From Flavobacterium sp. Root935 (lineage in GTDB: Bacteria > Bacteroidota > Bacteroidia > Flavobacteriales > Flavobacteriaceae): 64,000 nucleotides of DNA. Below the pieces are notes generated by a model. The model saw nothing but the letters and a program-made list of their open reading frames with translations. It had not been told where the DNA came from and searched no databases. The stretch is taken from contig NZ_LMJL01000010.1 of assembly GCF_001429295.1 (NCBI RefSeq), positions 613,153 to 677,152 on the forward strand, in the 5' to 3' direction. The position numbers were made by a program, and so were the translations under genes. How positions within the stretch are numbered: position 1 is the first letter of the stretch; each line of letters starts with the position of its first letter. Positions 35,506 through 44,457 of the stretch are shown here, in pieces.

Positions 35506-36994
35506 AAGAGAAATAGGTAAATTATTTAAAGATAAATTGGAATATTTGGACAAAAGTCCAAGTGATAATTTATGGGCTTCAATTGAAAGTGATTTAAACA
35601 AAAAAAGAAAAAGAAGAATTTTATTCTGGCTGATTCCAAGTTTATTAATGGTTGGAGTTGCAGGCTCTATATTATTTACACAACTAAATCCAGATCAAAC
35701 AAAGCCAGTAAGTACACAACAAAGCAAGACTGAAATAAAACCTGCTAAATCATTAAAACAACAGTCTTCCGATTTTAAAAACAAACAATCAAAAAATGTA
35801 ATTAATAATTCTATTTTGTTGAGTCAGCCAAATCCACAAAAAACAACAGGGAATTCAAGTGAAACTAAAACAACAATCAAGAAAACTCGAACCGAAAAAC
35901 TTATAAAACAATCCTCAAAGCTTGTTGCTACTACAGATGAATATGAAGAATATGAAGTGGTGAAAAAGTATAAAGTCATAATAAGAAAGAATAAAACGGT
36001 AGCAACAAATTCTAAAAGACCTGGCTCTGTTTTAAAAAAATCAAATAGTACATCTCCAAAAAAGATTTCAAAAAATAAGATTAAGAAAACCAAAAAAGGA
36101 AAGGCAAATAATTCAAAAAAACAAATTCCTTCTAATGTTTATGAATCAAAGAAACTGATAGAAAAAGGAGAATTAGACGAAATCAACAGTAAAAAAAATG
36201 TACCTAAAAGCAGTGAAAATTCAAAAAGTATAGATAGTCTCAACACAATTAAAAAAGACAGTATTCCTCAAAACCAAGAGAAAAAAAATACTTCTAAAAG
36301 AGAATATATTAGAAAAGAATATCCAGAACAAGTATCGGAAAATGAACCAGAATATTCTGTTTCTATTTACTATGGCCCAGCTATTTTTGGTTCGTTATCA
36401 AATAACTCCACAATAAACGAGTCTTTAAATGATGTTTCAAAAAGCCATCCGATAACATCTCATTACGGATTTTACTTTAAATCTATGTATGGAAAATATG
36501 GTTTTAAGGCAGGTATTTCTAAAATCAATCTAAAAATAGCAAACCATTTAAATTCCCAGTCTACAGTAAATTATGACAATATGACTTTGAGAAATACTGA
36601 TATTTATAGTGTAATGGGAAACGATGAAGACATTCGATTGGTACAAAAAATATCATATTATGAAATTCCTTTAGAATTTAATTATGCTATCAAAAAAGAT
36701 GAAACTCCATACGGTGTCGAGGCTTTTACAGGATTTAGTGTCTTGTTTTCAGATGCTAATCAGTTATTTCTTTCTTCTAACAATTTAAAAAACGAAGAAA
36801 TTGGTTCTACTAAAAACTTGAATAAGATGAATTTATCTTTTAATTTAGGACTTGGTTTCAATTATAAATTAACCGAAAAATTCCAATTAGATTTTAATCC
36901 AATTTTCAAATATTACCTGACGACGTTTAAAAATGACAAAGAACCTAAACCATATAGTTTGTCTATTCAATCTGGCGTAACTTATAAATTTTAA
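35495..36994 (+). CDS. Putative two-membrane anti-sigma factor: inner-membrane helix, basic linker and outer membrane beta-barrel
   Basis: A 499-aa protein with three parts. A cytoplasmic head (1-40) holds a short LWASIESDLN helix that could bind the sigma factor. One inner-membrane helix covers about 42-62 (ILFWLIPSLLMVGVAGSIL). A Lys/Ser/Thr/Asn-rich low-complexity linker runs from about 65 to 275. The C-terminus (about 286-499) is beta-rich, starting YSVSIYYGPAIFG and ending in YKF, as outer membrane barrels do. An architecture like this has been described in Bacteroides as dual membrane-spanning anti-sigma (Dma) proteins. Overlap with the ECF gene supports the pairing; binding is inferred. 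Confidence 0.75.
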   Translation: MENKREIGKLFKDKLEYLDKSPSDNLWASIESDLNKKRKRRILFWLIPSLLMVGVAGSILFTQLNPDQTKPVSTQQSKTEIKPAKSLKQQSSDFKNKQSKNVINNSILLSQPNPQKTTGNSSETKTTIKKTRTEKLIKQSSKLVATTDEYEEYEVVKKYKVIIRKNKTVATNSKRPGSVLKKSNSTSPKKISKNKIKKTKKGKANNSKKQIPSNVYESKKLIEKGELDEINSKKNVPKSSENSKSIDSLNTIKKDSIPQNQEKKNTSKREYIRKEYPEQVSENEPEYSVSIYYGPAIFGSLSNNSTINESLNDVSKSHPITSHYGFYFKSMYGKYGFKAGISKINLKIANHLNSQSTVNYDNMTLRNTDIYSVMGNDEDIRLVQKISYYEIPLEFNYAIKKDETPYGVEAFTGFSVLFSDANQLFLSSNNLKNEEIGSTKNLNKMNLSFNLGLGFNYKLTEKFQLDFNPIFKYYLTTFKNDKEPKPYSLSIQSGVTYKF

Positions 36995-37075
36995 AAAAAA
37001 ATATAAATTTTGTAACTTTTTTGTATCTCATTACGTATAACCATTTGTACACTTTAAAAAATAGGGAGACAACAC

Positions 37076-37939
37076 ATGAGACAACTTAAAATCACCAAGC
37101 AGGTAACTAATCGTGAAACTGCGTCGTTAGATAAATATCTACAAGAAATTGGAAAAGTTGACCTAATTACCGCTGATGAAGAGGTAGAATTAGCACAAAG
37201 AATAAAGGCTGGTGATCAAAGAGCTTTAGAAAAACTTACAAAAGCCAACTTACGTTTCGTAGTATCGGTGGCTAAACAATATCAAAATCAAGGATTAACT
37301 CTTCCAGATTTAATTAATGAAGGAAACTTAGGTCTAATTAAAGCGGCTCAACGTTTTGATGAAACTCGTGGTTTTAAATTCATTTCTTATGCCGTATGGT
37401 GGATTCGTCAATCGATTCTTCAAGCTTTGGCTGAACAATCTCGTATTGTACGTTTGCCATTAAACAAAATTGGTTCTATCAATAAAATCAACAAAATGTA
37501 CGCTTTATTAGAGCAATCTAACGAGCGTCCGCCTTCTGCTGAAGAAATTGCAAAAGAACTTGATATGACTGTAAATGACGTAAAAGAGTCAATGAAAAAC
37601 TCTGGACGTCACTTATCAATGGATGCACCTCTTGTTGAAGGAGAAGATTCTAACCTTTATGACGTATTACGTTCTGGTGAATCTCCAAATCCAGATAGAG
37701 AATTAATTCACGAATCTCTTCGTACTGAAATCGAACGTTCATTAGAAACATTAACTCCAAGAGAAGCTGATGTTGTTCGTTTGTATTTTGGACTTGGCGA
37801 CCAGCACCCAATGACTTTAGAAGAAATTGGAGAAACTTTCGACTTAACTCGTGAGCGTGTTCGTCAAATTAAAGAAAAAGCAATCCGCAGATTGAAACAT
37901 ACTTCAAGAAGTAAAATCCTTAAAACTTATTTAGGATAA
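37076..37939 (+). CDS. rpoD: Primary RNA polymerase sigma factor (SigA/RpoD)
   Basis: A 287-aa housekeeping sigma factor, the short form of Bacteroidota without region 1.1. Region 1.2 is [25 protein letters not shown]; region 2 shows [30 protein letters not shown] and [19 protein letters not shown]; region 4 shows [15 protein letters not shown] and [28 protein letters not shown]. It should direct transcription from the TAnnTTTG promoters in this window. GGGAG lies about 10 bases before the ATG; such a Shine-Dalgarno-like stretch is rare in this phylum. Confidence 0.96.
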   Translation: MRQLKITKQVTNRETASLDKYLQEIGKVDLITADEEVELAQRIKAGDQRALEKLTKANLRFVVSVAKQYQNQGLTLPDLINEGNLGLIKAAQRFDETRGFKFISYAVWWIRQSILQALAEQSRIVRLPLNKIGSINKINKMYALLEQSNERPPSAEEIAKELDMTVNDVKESMKNSGRHLSMDAPLVEGEDSNLYDVLRSGESPNPDRELIHESLRTEIERSLETLTPREADVVRLYFGLGDQHPMTLEEIGETFDLTRERVRQIKEKAIRRLKHTSRSKILKTYLG

Positions 37940-38065
37940 AACAATATTAAATTTCAATATTTTTTAAATCCCAAATTACAATTGGCTTGGAATTTGGTTA
38001 TTTTAAATTGGAATTTTACCGCAAACAACAGTTTGATTGACTGTTCGTTTTTTGATTGATGATTG

Positions 38066-38095
38066 AAACTCCGGCTGATTACCGGAGTTTTTTAT
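38066..38095 (+). terminator. Terminator of rpoD
   Basis: Perfect 9-bp stem AAACTCCGG (38066-38074) with CCGGAGTTT (38082-38090), 7-base loop and T-run. Confidence 0.85.
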
Positions 38096-38115
38096 TTTTA
38101 GTATTTAGCTGAGTT

Positions 38116-38243
38116 TTTAACCGCAGAGTGCGCGAAGAATTTACGCAAAGTTCACAAAGCTTCGCGAGCTTGAACTCTTACTAAGCTCAATTGAAATTTC
38201 TTCGTGGACTTTGCGTAAATTCTTCGCGCACTCTGCGGTTAAA
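38116..38243. repeat. 36-bp perfect inverted repeat in the rpoD-rpe intergenic region
   Basis: The 364-base gap 37940-38303 holds no gene. It begins with A/T-rich sequence containing TTGGAATTT repeats, then the rpoD terminator, then this element. Arm 38116-38151 (beginning TTTAACCGCAGAGTGCGCGA) is the exact reverse complement of 38208-38243, with a 56-base loop in which GAGCTT (38166-38171) can pair with AAGCTC (38183-38188). The stem can extend inward with a G-U pair and mismatches. It resembles dispersed intergenic repeats I recall from Flavobacterium. No T-run follows on the plus strand. Confidence 0.85.
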
Positions 38244-38267
38244 TTACCACGCACAGCATAAAAATTT

Positions 38268-38275
38268 TATCTTTG
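38268..38275 (+). promoter_or_regulatory. -7 element of rpe
   Basis: TATCTTTG matches the consensus and ends 28 bases before the rpe ATG, just downstream of the large inverted repeat. The region where a -33 would lie is occupied by the end of the repeat and shows no TTG. Confidence 0.5.
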
Positions 38276-38303
38276 TAAAAAAAAAACAACACACTACAAC
38301 AAA

Positions 38304-38966
38304 ATGAAAAATACATTTATTGCTCCTTCAGTTCTTGCGGCAGATTTTGCTAATTTACAGCGCGATATTGAAATGATTAACAACAGTCAGGCTGATTGGT
38401 TTCATATTGATATTATGGATGGAGTTTTTGTTCCGAATATTTCTTTCGGAATGCCAGTTTTAGAAGCTATTTCAAAACATGCGAAAAAATATATCGATGT
38501 GCATTTAATGATTATCGATCCTGATCGATACATCAAAACTTTTGCAGATTTAGGTGCTAACGGATTAACAGTACATTACGAAGCCTGCACACACTTGCAC
38601 AGAACGCTTCAGGCGATTAAAGCAGAAGGAATGAAAGCTGGAGTAGCTATGAATCCTCATACGAATATTGATCTCTTAGAAGACGTTATTAACGATATTG
38701 ACGTAGTTTGTATTATGAGTGTGAATCCAGGTTTTGGAGGACAATCATTTATTGAAAATACTTACGATAAAGTAAAAAAGCTCAAAGCATTAATTACACG
38801 TAAAAATGCTTCAACTCTTATTGAAATTGATGGCGGAGTTACCAACAAAAATGCAAAACAATTAGTAGAAGCCGGAGCCGATGTATTGGTTGCCGGAAGT
38901 TTTGTTTTTAAAGCTGAGAATCAAATCGAAACAATTGCCGAATTAAAAGTCCTTACTACTTTTTAA
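38304..38966 (+). CDS. rpe: Ribulose-phosphate 3-epimerase
   Basis: A 220-aa TIM-barrel enzyme interconverting ribulose 5-phosphate and xylulose 5-phosphate in the pentose phosphate pathway. Family motifs: IAPSVLAADFANLQ at the start, WFHIDIMDGVFVPNISFG (metal and catalytic Asp), VHLMI, VNPGFGGQSFI and EIDGGVTNKNA, with VAGSFVF at the end. The last 24 bases overlap the convergent nuclease gene. Confidence 0.97.
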   Translation: MKNTFIAPSVLAADFANLQRDIEMINNSQADWFHIDIMDGVFVPNISFGMPVLEAISKHAKKYIDVHLMIIDPDRYIKTFADLGANGLTVHYEACTHLHRTLQAIKAEGMKAGVAMNPHTNIDLLEDVINDIDVVCIMSVNPGFGGQSFIENTYDKVKKLKALITRKNASTLIEIDGGVTNKNAKQLVEAGADVLVAGSFVFKAENQIETIAELKVLTTF

Positions 38967-39728
38967 GTTTTTTAAATTCGGGAAGAAATTAATTCCAGTC
39001 ATTTTTTCTAATGTCTCGATTGGAACCATAAAATCATAGATAGACTTATCGCTTTCTTCGTTTGGAACTAGAAAGGCAATTGCTTTATGTTCTTTTCCAG
39101 ATTTGGCTAAGATAATTTTATAAAAATATTTAGGAACAGCAACTTTTTCTGTTCCTATTTTTTTGTCTGAATCTTTTGGAATTCCGCCCGTTACTACATA
39201 AATATCATTGTATTTTCCTGCCCAATAACGTGTCTTCTGCTCCAGCCTATTCCAGATTCCAGCATTAAATTCTTTTTTCTGAGGAGAAATGTTCGAAGTG
39301 TAAAAAGTATCATTATAAGCATCCTTATTAAATTCCATATCTCCCGCAGGACAAAGATGCCCTTTATCATAACCTGATTTTTTATAATTCCTCCAATCTG
39401 CAGAACCAGTAGTTACTTTTGGATCTTCTATAAAATAAGGTCTTTTATAGTCATGGTTTTTTAAGTATTCTTTCTTTAGTTCGTACGCCACCCATTCTGC
39501 CTGTTCAAACTTTTCATTGTACGAAAGCGTATAATATTGATGTTTTACAATTTGTTTTGTTGTAGATGTTGGCAGATAAGCAAACGTATATAAAGAATCT
39601 GTACTATTTGAGTTTCCTGAAAAAGAAACTATTTCATTATCATTCTTGCTTTCATTAATCTCTATATTGTTTTTTTTACAAGATAATAATGCAAAACTCA
39701 TCAAAACTAAAACTATACAACTTTTCAT
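38943..39728 (-). CDS. DNA/RNA non-specific endonuclease, lipoprotein
   Basis: A beta-beta-alpha-metal nuclease of the NUC1/Serratia nuclease family. The ATG at 39728 gives a lipoprotein signal (MKSCIVLVLMSFALLSC) and 261 aa; the longer frame to 39785 adds a non-signal extension through the terminator. The active site reads YDKGHLCPAGDM (His near 121; usual form DRGH), followed by NISPQ and NAGIWNRLE, whose Asn binds Mg. Probably outer-membrane anchored and used to break down external nucleic acids. Overlaps rpe tail to tail by 24 bases. Confidence 0.88.
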   Translation of the reverse strand: MKSCIVLVLMSFALLSCKKNNIEINESKNDNEIVSFSGNSNSTDSLYTFAYLPTSTTKQIVKHQYYTLSYNEKFEQAEWVAYELKKEYLKNHDYKRPYFIEDPKVTTGSADWRNYKKSGYDKGHLCPAGDMEFNKDAYNDTFYTSNISPQKKEFNAGIWNRLEQKTRYWAGKYNDIYVVTGGIPKDSDKKIGTEKVAVPKYFYKIILAKSGKEHKAIAFLVPNEESDKSIYDFMVPIETLEKMTGINFFPNLKNLKSSKDF

Positions 39729-39758
39729 AAAACCATTTTTATTAAGGGCTAAACTTAC

Positions 39759-39800
39759 AAAAAAAACGCTCCATAAATTCAACATTTATAGAGCGTTTTT
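39759..39800 (-). terminator. Terminator of the Prc-type protease gene
   Basis: A 17-base stem with one mismatch joins 39762-39778 to 39784-39800, with the core AACGCTC/GAGCGTT; a U-run follows on the minus strand, 24 bases after the protease stop codon. Confidence 0.8.
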
Positions 39801-39823
39801 AAACAAATTAAATTCTTCCGAAT

Positions 39824-41986
39824 TTAAGACTTCACTAGTTTATCCTTTTTCATTTTCGGAGAAACATTATTTTTTACTAAACCTTTTCCTTGTAAATCAT
39901 CCAAAACATTTAATGCTTCTTCTACATAAACATCTTTTGCTAAAGCTTGGTGCCATGCATCTCTTTTTTCTTTTAAAGTAGCATCAGCATTCATTTCAAC
40001 TTCTTCGTAAGGCAGTGATTTAAAAACCAAATCATTTTTGTAATCTAAAATTGGTTTGTATTTCTTACCTTCATTTTCAACCTGTTCTTGAGTTGCTTTA
40101 AAGCTGTTAATGTTTAAGCTATAAGTATTCTCTTTATTCTTAACGTCAATCCATTTTGCATTGTCATCAATTAATTTGAATTGAGCATTTTGAGCAATTC
40201 TATTTTTACTATTAATAATAGCTTTATTAAAATTCTCATTAGAAGTCCAAGTGCTGTAATCAGCTGGATCAATTTTATCCCATGGCATGGCATTGTCAAT
40301 ATCTCTCTCACCCATTTTTAGGTAAGCGTAACGGTCTGGCATAACAACATCACTATGAACACCTTCTAGTTGAGTAGATCCACCATTGATTCTATAGAAC
40401 TTTTGTCCTGTAATTTTCAAAGCTCCAAGATCTCCATAATTTGCATTACGAACAAATTGATTCAAATCTAATACGTTTTGTACCGTTCCTTTACCGTAAG
40501 TTTGTTTACTTCCGATAATTACACCACGTTTGTAATCCTGAATCGCTGCCGCTAAAATCTCAGAAGCCGAAGCAGAAAAACTGTTCACCATGATTACTAA
40601 CGGACCATCCCATTCGATTTTTTTGTCTTTATCGTATAGAACTTCTTTCTTTTTACCAGCAGATTTAACTTGAACAATTGGTCCTTCTTCTATAAATAAA
40701 CCAGCAATATCAACTACTGTCGAAAGAGATCCACCACCGTCATCACGTACGTCTAAAACAATTCCGTTGACGTTTTCTTTTTTCAATCTCTCTACTTCAA
40801 GAGCGATATCTTTTCCAGCATCACGTCCATCTTTGTTTTCAAAATCGATATAAAACTTAGGCAGGTAAATTACTCCATATTTTAAACCATTTTTCTCTAC
40901 AATACTAGACTTAGCATAAGTTTCTTCAATTTCAACCACATCTCTGATAATCGAAATTACTTTGATACTTCCGTCCACTTTTTTAACTGTAAGTTTAACT
41001 TCAGTTCCTTTGTGGCCTTTAATTTTCTTCACAACATCATCCAAACGCATTCCGACAACATCTACAGGCTCCTCATTTCCTTGAGCAACTTTTAAGATTA
41101 AATCACCAGCTTCTAGTTGTTTTCCTTTCCATGCAGGTCCGCCAGAAATTAATTCATCAATTTGAGTGAAATCATTTTTCTTAGTCAAACGTGCTCCAAT
41201 ACCTTCTAATTTACCACTGATGTTTACATCGAAACGGTCTTTTTCTTCAGGTGCAAAATAACTTGTATGCGGATCAAAGCGAGTCATAATAGAATTCAAA
41301 TAAACTGAAAACCAGTACTCTCTATTCAAATCTTTAATAACACTAAAATTATCATCCAGAGATTTTAAAGAACTTTCGCGTGTTTCTTTTTCTAAAGTTT
41401 CAAAAGATTTTTCTTTATAAGCTGGATCTTTTTTCTTCTTTTCTTCTTCGATTTTTTGTTTAGTAACAAGAGAAGAAAGAGTCGACAATTTAATTTGTTT
41501 TCTCCATCTTTCGTTAATCTCAGTTAAGTTTTTCGCATACGGAATGTGCTCATAATCTGCATTAAAAGTTTCATCAACATTATAGTTAAATGGCTGAGCT
41601 AAAATAGTTTTGTAACGTTTTTTACTTTCTTCCATACGTTTCATCAACCTTGTGTAAGTTAGGTTGAAAAAAGTAATATCCTTATTCAAAAACTGATCGT
41701 CAAGCATTAATTCATACTGCTTAAATTCATCAATATCCGACTGCAGGAAAAATCTCTTTGAAGGGTCTAGCGCTTCAATATAATCTTTAAAAATCCCTTT
41801 TGAGAATTCATCATTTATTTCTGCTGGACTATAATGTCCTTTTTCAATAACAAATGCTAGTAACTCTAAAAGTGTTTTATCTCTATTCGGATCAGGGTCG
41901 ATTGTTCTATCGGCATTCATCTTAAATGCAAATAATGTAAGCGATAAGCACAATACGGCTATGAGTATCTTATAATTTCTTTTCAT
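39824..41986 (-). CDS. prc: Carboxy-terminal processing (tail-specific) protease, S41 family
   Basis: A periplasmic Prc/Tsp-type serine protease (720 aa from the ATG at 41986, chosen because it puts MKRNYKILIAVLCLSL at the start as a signal). A long N-terminal region precedes a PDZ domain (about 250-340, GIGARLTKK ... GGPAWKGKQLEAGDLILKV) and the S41 domain: GIVLDVRDDGGG, NSFSASASEILAAA (Ser near 468) and SKQTYGKGTVQ (Lys near 496), the catalytic dyad. The C-terminal DUF3340-type region completes the Tsp form. It trims or degrades envelope proteins, often those affecting cell-wall enzymes. Confidence 0.92.
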   Translation of the reverse strand: MKRNYKILIAVLCLSLTLFAFKMNADRTIDPDPNRDKTLLELLAFVIEKGHYSPAEINDEFSKGIFKDYIEALDPSKRFFLQSDIDEFKQYELMLDDQFLNKDITFFNLTYTRLMKRMEESKKRYKTILAQPFNYNVDETFNADYEHIPYAKNLTEINERWRKQIKLSTLSSLVTKQKIEEEKKKKDPAYKEKSFETLEKETRESSLKSLDDNFSVIKDLNREYWFSVYLNSIMTRFDPHTSYFAPEEKDRFDVNISGKLEGIGARLTKKNDFTQIDELISGGPAWKGKQLEAGDLILKVAQGNEEPVDVVGMRLDDVVKKIKGHKGTEVKLTVKKVDGSIKVISIIRDVVEIEETYAKSSIVEKNGLKYGVIYLPKFYIDFENKDGRDAGKDIALEVERLKKENVNGIVLDVRDDGGGSLSTVVDIAGLFIEEGPIVQVKSAGKKKEVLYDKDKKIEWDGPLVIMVNSFSASASEILAAAIQDYKRGVIIGSKQTYGKGTVQNVLDLNQFVRNANYGDLGALKITGQKFYRINGGSTQLEGVHSDVVMPDRYAYLKMGERDIDNAMPWDKIDPADYSTWTSNENFNKAIINSKNRIAQNAQFKLIDDNAKWIDVKNKENTYSLNINSFKATQEQVENEGKKYKPILDYKNDLVFKSLPYEEVEMNADATLKEKRDAWHQALAKDVYVEEALNVLDDLQGKGLVKNNVSPKMKKDKLVKS

Positions 41987-42166
41987 AAACTTTATAATAG
42001 CATTCATCAATTTTTTTATCTAAGTTACGTTAAAAACTATGCCACGAGAGCTAACGTCACGATAATTTTTTGTTAAAGATATAAAAATGTTTAATTCGCA
42101 AAAAAGTTCTTTAACTTAGTTGACAAATTTTACATTATTTGTGACTTATCCCGATAAATCTGTGGT

Positions 42167-42174
42167 TACATTTG
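42167..42174 (+). promoter_or_regulatory. -7 element of surE
   Basis: TACATTTG, 46 bases before the surE ATG in the 234-base divergent spacer. A TTTG at 42138-42141 lies 25 bases upstream, slightly wider than usual for a -33. Confidence 0.5.
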
Positions 42175-42220
42175 TTTTTAAAATCTTACAATTGTTAAAA
42201 TTACACATAATATTCATAAA

Positions 42221-43000
42221 ATGAAAGCCGAAAAACCTTTAATATTGGTCACTAATGATGACGGCATCTTAGCTCCTGGAATACGCACTCTTATAAGTGT
42301 TATGGAAACAATCGGCGAAGTAATCGTCGTTGCTCCAGACAAACCCCAAAGTGCAATGGGGCACGCTATAACGATTAACAACACTTTGTTTCTCGATAAA
42401 ATTTCTAAAGATGATGACACAATTGCAGAATACAGCTGCTCTGGAACCCCTGTAGATTGTGTAAAACTGGCAGTTAATGAAATCTTAAAACGCAAACCAG
42501 ATTTATGCGTTTCGGGAATTAACCATGGTTCAAATTCTTCCATAAATGTAATTTATTCGGGAACTATGAGTGCTGCGGTTGAAGCTGGAATAGAAGGAAT
42601 TCAAGCCATTGGTTTCTCACTCTTAGACTTTGATTGGAATGCCGATTTTGAACCTATTAAGTCTTTTGTCAAAAAAATTGCCTTAGAAACACTAGCTAAT
42701 AAGCTGCCACCGGGCGTAGTTTTAAATGTCAATTTTCCGAAATTGAAAGAAACAGAAATTAAAGGAATTAAGGTTTGTCGTCAAGCGAAAGCATACTACG
42801 CCCAAAAATTTGATAAAAGACAAACTCCTTTTGGTAAAGATTATTACTGGCTTGCCGGCAAATTTGTAAACGAAGATCAAGGCGAAGATACAGATGAATG
42901 GGCGTTGGAAAACGGATATATTTCTGTAGTTCCCGTACAATTTGACTTGACTGCCCACCACTCTATTCAACAACTTAATACATGGAAATTAAATGATTAA
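42221..43000 (+). CDS. surE: 5'/3'-nucleotidase SurE
   Basis: A 259-aa metal-dependent phosphatase acting on nucleoside monophosphates and related substrates, linked to stationary-phase survival. The signature LVTNDDGILAPGI (9-21, with D13-D14) and PQSAMGHAIT, CSGTPVDCVKLA and SGINHGSN are all present. The end overlaps the next small membrane gene by 8 bases, and lpxB follows, so surE, the small protein and lpxB may be partly co-transcribed. Confidence 0.96.
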   Translation: MKAEKPLILVTNDDGILAPGIRTLISVMETIGEVIVVAPDKPQSAMGHAITINNTLFLDKISKDDDTIAEYSCSGTPVDCVKLAVNEILKRKPDLCVSGINHGSNSSINVIYSGTMSAAVEAGIEGIQAIGFSLLDFDWNADFEPIKSFVKKIALETLANKLPPGVVLNVNFPKLKETEIKGIKVCRQAKAYYAQKFDKRQTPFGKDYYWLAGKFVNEDQGEDTDEWALENGYISVVPVQFDLTAHHSIQQLNTWKLND

Positions 43001-43262
43001 AGAAATACTTGTCGGTTTTATAATCGGAATTTTTACCGCTCTTTTAGGAAGTTATTTGTTCATCACATTCTTTACAAATTTTGATATTTCTTCGGGTATT
43101 CATATCATTAAACAACAGGGATATCTTGGAAAAATTATCACTTTAGGAACACTTTTAGACCTAGGCGTTTTTGCAATTCTTTTAAAAAGAAACAAAGAAT
43201 TAATGGCTCGAGGCGTAATTTTAGCCGTGATTGTATTGGCCATTTCTACATTAGTTATTTAA
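42993..43262 (+). CDS. Small membrane protein of unknown function
   Basis: An 89-aa hydrophobic protein with three predicted membrane helices (about 5-27, 45-62 and 72-89). The 8-base overlap with surE suggests translational coupling. I recognise no family motif. Its codon use and compact placement between surE and lpxB argue that it is a real gene. Confidence 0.75.
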   Translation: MIKEILVGFIIGIFTALLGSYLFITFFTNFDISSGIHIIKQQGYLGKIITLGTLLDLGVFAILLKRNKELMARGVILAVIVLAISTLVI

Positions 43263-43266
43263 ATCT

Positions 43267-43274
43267 TATCTTTG
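43267..43274 (+). promoter_or_regulatory. -7 element of lpxB
   Basis: TATCTTTG, 54 bases before the lpxB ATG and just after the stop of the small membrane protein. No -33 at normal spacing. Suggests an own promoter for lpxB. Confidence 0.45.
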
Positions 43275-43328
43275 CTTTGTTACAATAATTGCTGAATTAT
43301 AATTTGAGCATTTTTCAAAAAAACCATC

Positions 43329-44447
43329 ATGAAGTATTACATAATAGCAGGTGAAGCCTCTGGAGATTTACACGGATCTAATTTAATGAAAGCTTTGTAT
43401 GCTGAAGATCCTCAAGCAGATATTAGATTTTGGGGAGGCGACTTAATGCAGAAAGCAGGCGGAACTCTTGTAAAACATTACCGAGATCTAGCTTTTATGG
43501 GCTTTATAGAAGTGGTTTTCAACTTAAAAACCATTTTAAACAATATAAAAATCTGTAAAAAAGACATTACTGAGTTTAAACCAGATGTCATTATTTTTAT
43601 AGATTATCCTGGTTTTAATATGCGAATTGCTAAATGGGCAAAAGAGCTAGGTTATAAAACTCACTATTATATTTCGCCTCAAATTTGGGCTTGGAAAGAA
43701 AACCGTATTAAAGCAATCAAACAAGACGTCGATAAGATGTTTGTTATTTTGCCTTTTGAAAAAAGTTTTTACGAAGATAAACATCAGTTTCCAGTTGATT
43801 TTGTCGGCCATCCTTTAATCGATGCTATTCAGAATCAGCCTGCATTTGATGAAGCTCTGTTTAGGAAAGAAAATAATTTGGGCGAAAAACCAATTATTGC
43901 TGTTTTACCAGGAAGCCGTAAACAGGAAATTACCAAAATGCTAAGCGTAATGTTAAGTGTTGTTGATGATTTTCAAGATTACGAATTTGTAATTGCGGGC
44001 GCTCCGAGTCAGGAATACGAATTCTATCAGCAGTTTCTAAAGAACAAAAACATTGCGTTTGTTTCAAACAAGACCTACGATTTACTGCGCTCTTCAACAG
44101 CTGCTTTGGTAACTTCCGGAACAGCAACTCTCGAAACAGCACTTTTTAAAGTTCCCGAAGTTGTTTGTTATAAAGGAAGTGAAGTTTCCTATCAAATCGC
44201 GAAACGTATTATTACCTTAAAATATATTTCGCTGGTTAATTTAATTATGGATCAAGAAGTTGTAACTGAATTGATTCAAGCTGACTGCAACAAAAAGCGA
44301 ATTAAAGAAGAGCTTCAAAAATTATTAGAACCGGATTATCGCTCTAAACTGCTTCAAAACTATGATATTTTAGAGCAAAAACTTGGAGGAGTTGGCGCGA
44401 GTAAAAAAACTGCCAAACTTATAGTTGCCGATTTAAAAAACAATTAA
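43329..44447 (+). CDS. lpxB: Lipid-A-disaccharide synthase
   Basis: A 372-aa peripheral membrane glycosyltransferase (GT19) that joins UDP-diacylglucosamine and lipid X in lipid A synthesis. The start YYIIAGEASGDLHGSNLM is diagnostic, as are FWGGDLMQKAGG, FIDYPGFNMRIAKWAK, YYISPQIWAWKENRIKAI, DFVGHPLIDAI and LPGSRKQEI. Followed after 10 bases by the NlpC/P60 lipoprotein gene. Confidence 0.97.
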   Translation: MKYYIIAGEASGDLHGSNLMKALYAEDPQADIRFWGGDLMQKAGGTLVKHYRDLAFMGFIEVVFNLKTILNNIKICKKDITEFKPDVIIFIDYPGFNMRIAKWAKELGYKTHYYISPQIWAWKENRIKAIKQDVDKMFVILPFEKSFYEDKHQFPVDFVGHPLIDAIQNQPAFDEALFRKENNLGEKPIIAVLPGSRKQEITKMLSVMLSVVDDFQDYEFVIAGAPSQEYEFYQQFLKNKNIAFVSNKTYDLLRSSTAALVTSGTATLETALFKVPEVVCYKGSEVSYQIAKRIITLKYISLVNLIMDQEVVTELIQADCNKKRIKEELQKLLEPDYRSKLLQNYDILEQKLGGVGASKKTAKLIVADLKNN

Positions 44448-44457
44448 TTACCACATT

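Noticed and set aside
27617..36994. Direct signalling from the STN-bearing receptor to the ECF factor 7 kb downstream
   Set aside because: STN domains act through FecR-like periplasmic domains. The candidate anti-sigma protein has none, and a terminator separates the two clusters.
39646..39981. A 111-codon open frame on the plus strand across the nuclease and protease genes
   Set aside because: It runs through the protease terminator hairpin and is antisense to two well-supported genes.
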